DNA from: an uncultured Lachnospiraceae bacterium
Lineage (GTDB): Bacteria > Bacillota > Clostridia > Lachnospirales > Lachnospiraceae
Assembly: GCA_937910785.1 (NCBI GenBank)
Contig: CALDLG010000145.1
Span: forward strand, 1 to 21,799
Length of the DNA stretch: 21,799 bases
Reading direction: 5' to 3'
This document shows, in pieces, positions 1 to 5,093 of this stretch (position 1 is the first letter of the stretch; each line of letters starts with the position of its first letter). A model generated the notes under the pieces. The model made no database searches. It was given only the letters and a program-made list of their open reading frames with translations, and had not been told where the DNA came from. A program made the position numbers and the translations under genes.

Positions 1-1
1 G

Positions 2-451
2 GAGGCTTTTGCCTATCGGAGCAACTGCATTAAACGAAAATACGGTGCGGTCATTGTGAAAGACGATGCAGTGATTTCTACGGGATATAACGGTTCCCCG
101 CGCGGGTTCGAAAACTGTTGTGATATCGGTTCGTGTCCGAGAATTCCCCGGAATATGCATCAGGGGGAAGGGTACGAGATCTGCCGGGCCATTCATGCGG
201 AGGCCAATGCGCTGTTAAACTGTTCCAGAGAGCAGACGCTGGGAGCCGATCTGTATCTTACGGGCATTAATCCGGAGGATTGTTCGGTACACAAAGCGAA
301 GCCCTGTCCTTTGTGCGCGAGGATGATCATTCAGGCGGGAATTCGGAATGTGATTCTGCGGGTAGGCGAGGGAGAAGAAAATTTCGAGGTGATTCCGGCC
401 AGAGAGCTTGCGTGGTATAAGGAAACGGAGATACCTTCCACAGATTCCTGA
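2..451 (+). CDS. dCMP/cytidine deaminase family protein (5' end outside window)
   Basis: The reading frame is open from base 2, so the start codon lies upstream of the window; the GTG at 56 is internal (it falls in the conserved GAVIVKDD stretch). The family hydrolyses deoxycytidylate to dUMP, or a related cytosine nucleotide, in the cytoplasm to feed dTMP synthesis; ComE operon protein 2 belongs to the same family. The zinc site is visible: the HAE motif within CRAIHAEANA gives the His ligand and catalytic Glu, and PCPLC supplies the two Cys ligands. The N-terminal part YGAVIVKDD ... STGYNGSPRG is typical of the dCMP deaminase branch, as is the Cys-rich stretch NCCDIGSCPR. It ends with TGA at 449-451. 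The 3' flank is gene-free up to the recombinase. Family assignment is firm; exact substrate is inferred. Confidence 0.9.
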   Translation, partial: EAFAYRSNCIKRKYGAVIVKDDAVISTGYNGSPRGFENCCDIGSCPRIPRNMHQGEGYEICRAIHAEANALLNCSREQTLGADLYLTGINPEDCSVHKAKPCPLCARMIIQAGIRNVILRVGEGEENFEVIPARELAWYKETEIPSTDS

Positions 452-543
452 AGCGCGGCATCTTATCTGTTGATAAAAAGCGGCAGATCTGCAATTCATA
501 AGAGTTTTCCGTATATTCGGATGGTTATCCGGGCATAATAAAA

Positions 544-572
544 ATGCAACATTTTGTACAAAAATGTTGCAT
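544..572 (+). repeat. Left 29-bp inverted-repeat site (IRL) of putative invertible segment
   Basis: The site runs ATGCAAC ... GTAC ... GTTGCAT and is itself nearly palindromic: arms 540-555 and 561-576 are perfect complements around a 5-nt centre. Its reverse complement matches the site at 1355-1383 at 28 of 29 positions (the mismatch is base 551 against 1376). In direct orientation only 23 of 29 match, so the pair is best read as an inverted repeat. The bases just outside the 29 bp do not match between copies, which sets the repeat limits. The T-run after the right arm could also give a weak terminator for the upstream deaminase gene. Confidence 0.85.
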
Positions 573-589
573 TTTTAGTTACACCTTAT

Positions 590-616
590 ATATCGGCCTG
601 ATTTGCGGATACTTTA
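590..616 (-). promoter_or_regulatory. Sigma-28 (FliA/SigD-type) promoter, pointing out of the segment to the left
   Basis: On the minus strand the sequence is TAAA (complement of 613-616), exactly 15 nt, then GCCGATAT (complement of 590-597). The flagellar sigma-28 consensus is TAAA-N15-GCCGATAA, so this matches at 11 of 12 defined positions with exact spacing. In the orientation shown it fires toward the 3' end of the deaminase gene, where no flagellar gene is present. It makes sense only if the segment is flipped, when it would face the CsrA-like and flagellin genes. Confidence 0.75.
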
Positions 617-712
617 TAGCCGGATAACATTTTTTTCCTTTTCTCAGAATTTTTTTATCAGTCTTCTTCAAAATCTTCTTTAATATATTTCTTAAAATTT
701 TTTCAGGGCGTA

Positions 713-1294
713 TTACAGTTCAATATGAAGATATACGCTGTCTTTCTCATCCTGTTCGATTCCCAGATACCGCTGCGTGACCTGATAGGAAGAGTGGTTG
801 TAGAGATTCATCAGCATGGCAGGCTGTGTGCCCTGCTTCCATGCGTGGTAGCCGAAGGTCTTACGGAGCGAGTGGCAGCCGATGTGCTCATGAAGTCCGG
901 TGTTTCCGGCGGCCTCCTTAACGATCCGGTATGCCTGATAGCGAGACAGCGCGGCGCCTTTTTTCTTACGGCTCTGAAACAGATAGTCGGTCTGTGCATG
1001 TGGCTGGCAGATCTCGGAATATTGTGACAGCGCCTGCTGTTCGCTTCTGTTGATCGCCACCATTCGTTCTTTTCCCGTCTTCTGTTCCGTGACACAGATA
1101 TGCCTGCGGAATTCATTGTTTTTCTCATCATATACATCCTTCCATTTCAGCTGCAGAAGATCTCCGATTCTGAAAGCGGTGTTCAGTCCCATGACGATCA
1201 TCGTGTAGTTGCGGGGATTGGGCTTTGTTACCACATAGTAGTTTTTGATCTGCTGTAATATCTGTTTGTTCTTAATTGGATAGGTGACACTCAT
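713..1294 (-). CDS. Short tyrosine recombinase/integrase (FimB/XerD-like catalytic domain only)
   Basis: A 193-residue tyrosine recombinase that consists almost only of the catalytic domain, the size of the FimB/FimE inversion recombinases and much shorter than phage integrases or XerC/D (about 300 residues). The catalytic set appears complete: Arg in NTAFRIGDLLQLKW, a beta-hairpin Lys in EQKTGKERMVAI, HSLR (His-x-x-Arg), His in LYNHSS, and the nucleophilic Tyr in TQRYLGI. It starts at ATG 1294 with an AAAGGAG ribosome site just upstream. The gene lies wholly inside a pair of 29-bp inverted sites, which are its likely substrates. A possible divergent promoter overlaps the right site, so site occupancy could feed back on its expression. 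No excisionase, relaxase or phage gene is near, which argues against a normal integrative element. Confidence 0.92.
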   Translation of the reverse strand: MSVTYPIKNKQILQQIKNYYVVTKPNPRNYTMIVMGLNTAFRIGDLLQLKWKDVYDEKNNEFRRHICVTEQKTGKERMVAINRSEQQALSQYSEICQPHAQTDYLFQSRKKKGAALSRYQAYRIVKEAAGNTGLHEHIGCHSLRKTFGYHAWKQGTQPAMLMNLYNHSSYQVTQRYLGIEQDEKDSVYLHIEL

Positions 1295-1323
1295 TGGTTT
1301 TCTCCTTTACATTCGTTTGATTT

Positions 1324-1352
1324 GTTGATGACAAGTATACAACAGTTGATGA
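1324..1352 (+). repeat. Direct octamer repeat GTTGATGA beside the right recombination site
   Basis: GTTGATGA occurs at 1324-1331 and again at 1345-1352, exactly 21 bp apart (two helical turns), ending just before the right 29-bp site. Phased repeats next to a recombination site may be arm sites for the recombinase or an accessory or regulatory protein. The left site has no such pair, so an asymmetric role is possible. Function is inferred only. Confidence 0.45.
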
Positions 1353-1356
1353 TAAT
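1328..1356 (+). promoter_or_regulatory. Sigma-A-like promoter facing csrA-like and flagellin in the present orientation
   Basis: ATGACA (1328-1333), 17 nt, then GATAAT (1351-1356) matches the sigma-A consensus at 5/6 in both boxes with ideal spacing. Its -10 box runs into the first two bases of the right 29-bp site. If active, it gives the CsrA-like and flagellin genes basal transcription in the orientation shown and would be turned away after inversion. It overlaps the likely recombinase promoter on the other strand. Confidence 0.5.
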
Positions 1357-1380
1357 GCAACATTTTTGTACAAAAAGTTG
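1334..1380 (-). promoter_or_regulatory. Possible promoter of the recombinase gene
   Basis: Reading the minus strand, TATACT (complement of 1334-1339) is a good -10 box about 40 nt upstream of the recombinase start. No good -35 box stands at 17 nt; TTGCAT at 15 nt lies in the arm of the right 29-bp site. Overlap with the site would let bound recombinase repress itself. Confidence 0.35.
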
Positions 1381-1383
1381 CAT
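1355..1383 (+). repeat. Right 29-bp inverted-repeat site (IRR) of putative invertible segment
   Basis: The site runs ATGCAAC ... TTGTACAA ... GTTGCAT and is quasi-palindromic around GTAC at 1368-1371. It matches the reverse complement of the left site (544-572) at 28 of 29 positions. It lies about 48 bp upstream of the CsrA-like start, so any promoter brought to this junction would drive that gene. Confidence 0.85.
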
Positions 1384-1430
1384 CGCATGGAGGCACCCCG
1401 AAAAGAGGGGGAAAGCAGGGAGGTTTGAGT

Positions 1431-1718
1431 ATGCTGAGGCTGACAGTGAGTCCGGAAGAATACCTGATGATCGGAGACGATATCAAGATCGTTTTTCTTG
1501 GCGGAAGTAAGAATCACACGCGCATTATGCTGGATATTCCGAAAGAAGTGAATGTTGTCCGCAGTAAGGTGATGGAAAACGGCGCGAAGAATTCGGAGGA
1601 GAAAGCGAAGCTTCCGCATTATCATGCGGTGCCTGATCTGCCGGAAAAATACCGGAAGAAAAGGGTGATGATAAACGATGCGGCCGCTGGAACAGCCGGC
1701 GGCAAAAGGACCGTATAG
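1431..1718 (+). CDS. Divergent CsrA-like RNA-binding protein with C-terminal extension
   Basis: A 95-residue protein whose first half matches CsrA, the small dimeric protein that binds GGA motifs in mRNA leaders and, in Bacillus, represses flagellin (hag) translation under FliW control. MLRLTVSPEEYLMIGDDI and DIPKEVNVVRSK align to the CsrA core: Leu4 and Arg44, important for RNA contact, are kept, but the basic pair after Thr5 is replaced by Val-Ser. About 45 residues follow the core, rich in Lys, Pro and Ala, whereas CsrA is usually 60-75 residues. The ATG at 1431 is chosen over a TTG at 1425 because the GGGAGG site (1418-1423) is 7 nt before it and the protein then begins like CsrA. It lies between the invertible segment and flagellin, and no terminator is evident before flagellin, so co-transcription is likely. 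No fliW gene is seen in the window. Confidence 0.78.
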   Translation: MLRLTVSPEEYLMIGDDIKIVFLGGSKNHTRIMLDIPKEVNVVRSKVMENGAKNSEEKAKLPHYHAVPDLPEKYRKKRVMINDAAAGTAGGKRTV

Positions 1719-1734
1719 GGAGTCCTGAAACGGG

Positions 1735-1773
1735 TAATAATCCGAAGCTGTCCTGGGGGCTTCGGAATTATTA
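1735..1773 (+). promoter_or_regulatory. Hairpin in flagellin leader between csrA-like and flagellin
   Basis: Arms TAATAATCCGAAGC (1735-1748) and GCTTCGGAATTATTA (1759-1773) pair with one bulged base. No U-run follows, so it is not a convincing terminator. It may be a processing or stability stem for the flagellin mRNA. GGA motifs follow at about 1807 and in the ribosome site AAGGAGG at 1827-1833, which are possible contacts for the CsrA-like protein. Confidence 0.5.
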
Positions 1774-1840
1774 TAAATATCAGTTTAAAAAGAACATGTC
1801 GTAAAAGGATTTGCGGCACAAACAACAAGGAGGTAATTAT

Positions 1841-2914
1841 ATGGTAGTACAACACAACATTACAGCGATGAACTCTAACAGAATGCTTGGTCTTACCACG
1901 AGCGCACAGGCAAAATCGACGGAGAGATTATCTTCCGGCTATAAGATCAATCGTGCGGCAGACGATGCGGCAGGTCTTGCGATTTCCGAGAAGATGAGAC
2001 GTCAGGTGAGGGGTCTTACACAGGCATCCGCCAATGCGCAGGACGGTATTTCCACCGTACAGACGGCAGAAGGCGCGCTTGCAGAAGTTCAGGATATGCT
2101 GCAGAGAATGAATGAGCTGGCTGTTAAGGGCGAGAACGGCACGCTTACAACAACGGACCGGGCATCCATTCAGGCCGAGATCGGACAGCTGATGAGCGAA
2201 ATCGACCGTGTTCAGAGTACAACGACTTTCAATGAGATGAATCTGTTGGACGGTTCCTTCATCAAAGGACTTCAGGTCGGCGCGGAAGCAGGTCAGCACA
2301 TTAATATCAGCATCGCGAATATGAGCATGTTCGGTCTGGCAAACAATATCGACACCAAACTGTATACGAAGGTTACGTTCAGAAACCTGACGGCGGGTAC
2401 TGTACAGGGCACCTTATCGACTTACAAGCTGGTAACCACGACGGGAAAAACGGATACAACAAAAAGCTCCACCGGAATTATCGGCAGCGCTTCCGATAAG
2501 GCGGTATCCACATGGACGAACATCAGTACAAAGGGTTATAATAGCAAAACCCTGGACAGCAAACTGGCGATAAAGATTATGAATACTTTCATGAGACTGG
2601 TTCCCGGTGCGGCTGACAGAGTTGCGACGGCACAGGATTTCAACTCCCTGAACGCATTCGTCAAGGGCGCGCTGTCCTTAGTATCCCAGCAGCGTTCCGA
2701 CCTCGGTGCAATTCAGAACAGACTGGAGCATACAATCAATAACCTGAACAATATCGTTGAGAATACCACATCTGCGGAATCCGCTATCCGCGATACGGAT
2801 GTCGCTACCGAAATGGTCAAATACTCGAACAACAGTATTTTGCAGCAGGCAGGCACGTCCATGCTCTCCCAGGCAAATCAGAGCAATCAGCTGGCGTTGT
2901 CACTGCTCGGATAA
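1841..2914 (+). CDS. fliC: Flagellin, filament subunit
   Basis: A 357-residue flagellin (hag in Bacillus), polymerised outside the cell into the flagellar filament. The N-terminal D0/D1 part is classical (VVQHNITAMNSNRM, RLSSGYKINRAADDAAGLAISEKM), as is the C-terminal D1/D0 part ending SNQLALSLLG. A short Thr/Ser/Lys-rich variable region lies at about residues 150-260. The TLR5-contact segment LQRMNELAVKGENG keeps the Arg and Leu, and SIQAEI keeps the Glu, known to matter in Salmonella FliC, so it is probably immunostimulatory. ATG 1841 is chosen because AAGGAGG (1827-1833) lies 7 nt before it; a TTG at 1811 lacks a site. No sigma-28 promoter is seen directly upstream, so transcription probably comes through the csrA-like gene from the switch junction. 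No other flagellar gene is in the window. Confidence 0.96.
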   Translation: MVVQHNITAMNSNRMLGLTTSAQAKSTERLSSGYKINRAADDAAGLAISEKMRRQVRGLTQASANAQDGISTVQTAEGALAEVQDMLQRMNELAVKGENGTLTTTDRASIQAEIGQLMSEIDRVQSTTTFNEMNLLDGSFIKGLQVGAEAGQHINISIANMSMFGLANNIDTKLYTKVTFRNLTAGTVQGTLSTYKLVTTTGKTDTTKSSTGIIGSASDKAVSTWTNISTKGYNSKTLDSKLAIKIMNTFMRLVPGAADRVATAQDFNSLNAFVKGALSLVSQQRSDLGAIQNRLEHTINNLNNIVENTTSAESAIRDTDVATEMVKYSNNSILQQAGTSMLSQANQSNQLALSLLG

Positions 2915-2963
2915 GGTTCCGAAAGAAGGTTATGTTGTTACCGGAAGCATCATGAAACAAAAA

Positions 2964-2992
2964 GACCGGGCTGCGGTGCAGCCCGGTCCTTT
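2964..2992. terminator. Bidirectional rho-independent terminator between flagellin and EAL gene
   Basis: GACCGGGCTGC (2964-2974) and GCAGCCCGGTC (2978-2988) form a perfect 11-bp stem with a 3-nt loop. The minus strand continues with TTTTTG, a good U-run ending the EAL gene, whose stop codon abuts the stem. The plus side has CTTTAAAA, a weaker tail ending the flagellin transcript. Confidence 0.85.
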
Positions 2993-4748
2993 AAAATTGC
3001 GATGTATTCTTCGCTCCCATCAGCAGCGCGAAGAATTCCTCTTCCGGCATGGGCTTTGCATAATAGTAGCCCTGTACCTGATCACAGCCGATGCGCTTTA
3101 ATAAATCGACCTGCTCCCTTGTTTCCACGCCCTCTGCGAGAAGTCCAAGCCCCAGCTTATCCGCCATGGAGACTACCTGCTCCAGAATCAGCCGGCCTTT
3201 GTCCGATACCATCATATTTTCTATGAATTTCCGGTCCAGCTTGATGACATCGAAAGGCGTTTCCAGAAGGATATTCAGGGAAGAGTAACCGCTTCCGAAA
3301 TCATCCATTAACAGGGTGAAGCCTTCTTTTTTCAGTTCGAAGGCTTTTTGGCTTACCTGTTTGCTGTCGGCCGTCTCGGTGATCTCCAGTTCCAGAAGAT
3401 TTCCGGGAATATGGTTTTCCTCAATCAGATCGGAAAGCACCCGGATACATTCGCTGCCGCGCAGGTGAATACGGGAGACATTGACGGAAACAGGACAGGA
3501 ACGAAGGCCGGCATCCGCACATTTCTTAATAAAATGACAGGCTTTTTCCCAGATGTAATAATCCACCTTTTGAATAAAACCGTTTTCCTCGATGATCGGA
3601 ATAAACTGATCGGGATAGATCATACCGCGCTTTGGGTGCTTCCATCTGACCAGGGCCTCCGCGCCGATAATCTCGTTTCTGGAAATGCTGTATTTGGGTT
3701 GGAGATACATCATGAACTGGTTTTCCAATATGGCGGTCTCCATATTTTCCTCAATAAATTTCCGGTTATACAGCCTTTGTTTGAACTGCTCTTTATAAAA
3801 AAGGATATGGGTCAGAATATTATTTTTGGAAGCTCTTCTTGCCATCGCGGCCCGGTCCTCCATCTGCCGCATTTCGTCATTCCGGTCTTCGACGGTATAT
3901 ACGCCGAACGTGATATGAAGCTTTACGTCCTTAAAGCATTTGATTTTTTCATCGATTTGGTGGATGAATGTCAAAAGGCTGTCATCGTCATCGTATTCGG
4001 TTACGATCATAAAAACATCACTGCGCAGGTTGATGAAATATTGTTCGGGACCGCACAGCTTTGCCAATGATCTTCTGATAAAATCCAGAATCTCGTCACC
4101 GAACCGTTCCCCGTACAGATCGTTGATAATTTTAAATTTGGAGATATCGAACTGGATAAAAGCGATGTCCTTTGGGGAGGAATGCAGAAGCTGATTGACA
4201 TTTCTCCGAAATCGCTTCAAACTGGCGAGTCCTTTTAAAATGCTTTGCATTTCATCGGTTTCGGGAAGATCTTCCGGGGAAATTGCGCTTTGGGTCTTAT
4301 CCCTGAGAATGTCCGAGAGCATTTCTTCCAGAATGTCTATGCTGGTGTTCAGCGCGTGCGGGCATTTTTGGAGAATCAGGCCTTCTTTGCGAATGGCAGC
4401 CATATCCGCCGGTTTGGAAATATCCTTGCCGAGAATATCCCGGCAGTTGACGGCTCCGCTCATCTTCTCCGTAAAAAGGCGTATAAATTCGTCGGTTTTC
4501 TGATTGCCGTAAACCTCCAGTTCACGGTCCTGAGAATCGTAGAAACCAAGAGCCATTCCGAGAATCAGTAAAGAGGCGGTAATACAGCCGCAGGTCCCGC
4601 CCTGGCGCATGCCGCCGCCAAAGCAGGTGCTGATTTTGAATGCGGTTTTCAGGTCCAGACCGAAATCCTCCGCGAAGGCGCCAAATAGCGCCTGAGAACA
4701 GTGATACTGCTGGTTTAGAAGCTGTACGGCCTTTTCTTTATGCGTCAT
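2991..4748 (-). CDS. C_GCAxxG_C_C domain - degenerate GGDEF - EAL c-di-GMP phosphodiesterase
   Basis: A 585-residue cytoplasmic protein. Residues 1-130 look like the C_GCAxxG_C_C family (Cys17, CFGGG with Cys42, GTCGC with Cys53 and Cys55, then Cys102 and Cys129), a presumed redox or metal module. Residues about 195-310 are GGDEF-like, but the signature is LRSDVF at 241-246, so cyclase activity is unlikely. Residues about 335-575 are EAL with the expected catalytic and metal residues: EAL at 364-366, Asn423, Glu455, Asp482-Asp483 in DDFGSGYSS, Lys503, Glu539 and Glu542 in AEGVE, Gln559. It should hydrolyse c-di-GMP to pGpG, which usually favours motility and fits its place beside flagellin. 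Start ATG 4748 follows a GGAGGG site. There is no signal peptide or membrane segment. The fusion is unusual; redox control of the EAL is inferred. Confidence 0.9.
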   Translation of the reverse strand: MTHKEKAVQLLNQQYHCSQALFGAFAEDFGLDLKTAFKISTCFGGGMRQGGTCGCITASLLILGMALGFYDSQDRELEVYGNQKTDEFIRLFTEKMSGAVNCRDILGKDISKPADMAAIRKEGLILQKCPHALNTSIDILEEMLSDILRDKTQSAISPEDLPETDEMQSILKGLASLKRFRRNVNQLLHSSPKDIAFIQFDISKFKIINDLYGERFGDEILDFIRRSLAKLCGPEQYFINLRSDVFMIVTEYDDDDSLLTFIHQIDEKIKCFKDVKLHITFGVYTVEDRNDEMRQMEDRAAMARRASKNNILTHILFYKEQFKQRLYNRKFIEENMETAILENQFMMYLQPKYSISRNEIIGAEALVRWKHPKRGMIYPDQFIPIIEENGFIQKVDYYIWEKACHFIKKCADAGLRSCPVSVNVSRIHLRGSECIRVLSDLIEENHIPGNLLELEITETADSKQVSQKAFELKKEGFTLLMDDFGSGYSSLNILLETPFDVIKLDRKFIENMMVSDKGRLILEQVVSMADKLGLGLLAEGVETREQVDLLKRIGCDQVQGYYYAKPMPEEEFFALLMGAKNTSQF

Positions 4749-4787
4749 GATATCCCTCCGTTGTATGCGAGAATAAGTTGTATGGCC

Positions 4788-4816
4788 ATTTTAACACAGA
4801 AAGCGGAGATTGGGAA
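4788..4816 (-). promoter_or_regulatory. Possible sigma-A promoter of the EAL gene
   Basis: On the minus strand TTCCCA (complement of 4811-4816), 17 nt, TAAAAT (complement of 4788-4793). The -10 box is good (5/6) and the -35 box moderate (4/6). It lies about 40 nt upstream of the EAL start. Confidence 0.4.
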
Positions 4817-4836
4817 GAAAAAGGCACAGCGTGCCT
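4817..4836 (-). terminator. Minus-strand terminator-like hairpin with no gene upstream of it
   Basis: On the minus strand AGGCAC-gct-GTGCCT is followed by TTTTCTT, a compact rho-independent terminator. A second small stem, CTGCC/GGCAG, lies just before it and overlaps it slightly. No protein gene ends here on that strand, so it may end a short RNA starting at about 4880 or protect the EAL gene from read-through. Confidence 0.5.
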
Positions 4837-4945
4837 GCCGGAACAAGGCAGAACTGTATCGGATCAAACGGTTTTGTCGGCTCGAAGTGTAATAAAATTG
4901 ATAAGTTGACAAGACGGATCAAGATGGATGACGTTCTGATAAAGC

Positions 4946-5006
4946 ACAGCGGCGGGACGGAAAGCCGGGGGCCCGGAGATTCCGGTCCGGGAGCCGGCAG
5001 TCCTGT
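4946..5006. other. Long GC-rich imperfect hairpin in gene-free stretch (possible structured RNA)
   Basis: Nested complementary arms stack in order: ACA/TGT (4946-4948, 5004-5006), GGAC/GTCC (4955-4958, 5000-5003), GCCGG/CCGGC (4964-4968, 4994-4998) and CCCGGA/TCCGGG (4972-4977, 4986-4991). Bulges on the 5' side are larger (GCGGCG, GGAAA). No U-run follows on either strand. It lies just upstream of the sigma-A promoter of the GGDEF gene, so it is not in that gene's leader. The rest of 4837-5016 shows no gene; a 67-codon frame at 4810-5013 has no ribosome site or recognisable family. Confidence 0.45.
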
Positions 5007-5016
5007 TCACTGAGGG

Positions 5017-5045
5017 TAGACAAAGCTCCATAAAAAAGGTATACT
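5017..5045 (+). promoter_or_regulatory. Sigma-A promoter of the degenerate-GGDEF gene
   Basis: TAGACA (5017-5022), exactly 17 nt, TATACT (5040-5045): 5/6 matches in each box. It gives a leader of about 40 nt before ATG 5094. Confidence 0.7.
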
Positions 5046-5093
5046 AAATGCAGATTTGAAACAGAATCCATGGGGATAGGAGAGGTATGCGGT

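Larger units (their letters stand above)
544..1383. mobile_element. Putative invertible DNA segment carrying recombinase gene and sigma-28 promoter
   Basis: The two 29-bp inverted sites enclose about 780 bp that hold one tyrosine recombinase gene and, at the left end, a sigma-28 promoter, both pointing left. Recombination between the site centres (558 and 1369) would map each base x to 1927-x. The recombinase would then lie at about 633-1214 on the plus strand and the sigma-28 promoter at about 1311-1337. That places it some 90 nt ahead of the CsrA-like start and upstream of flagellin. The arrangement of recombinase, then outward promoter, then recombination site, then flagellar gene resembles the Salmonella hin segment, though Hin is a serine recombinase. 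The sites and promoter are seen in sequence; inversion itself is inferred. Confidence 0.65.

Noticed and set aside
540..576. Left palindrome as a plain rho-independent terminator of the deaminase gene
   Set aside because: The stem is A/T-rich and the same sequence recurs, inverted, on the other side of the recombinase, so a recombination site explains it better. A secondary terminator role remains possible.
622..664. 14-codon frame on the minus strand overlapping the sigma-28 promoter, with an AAAAGGA before it
   Set aside because: Too short, A-rich context gives such sites by chance, and it has no recognisable features.
544..1383. Recombinase locus as an integrated mobile element with attL/attR
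   Set aside because: Integration normally leaves direct repeats; the sites match far better as inverted repeats, and there are no cargo, excisionase or transfer genes.
3348..4070. 240-codon plus-strand frame inside the EAL gene, and similar long antisense frames in groEL, rel and rnr
   Set aside because: They are complements of well-supported genes, lack ribosome sites and show no family features.
4944..5008. c-di-GMP class I (GEMM) riboswitch
   Set aside because: GGGACGGAAAGCC resembles the GEMM core, but the GCAAACC block and its hairpin arm are missing, and the element is upstream of, not downstream of, the GGDEF promoter.
5029..5055. Second sigma-28 promoter (TAAA-N15-GCAGATTT) before the GGDEF gene
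   Set aside because: The -10 part matches only 5 of 8 positions and overlaps a better sigma-A promoter.
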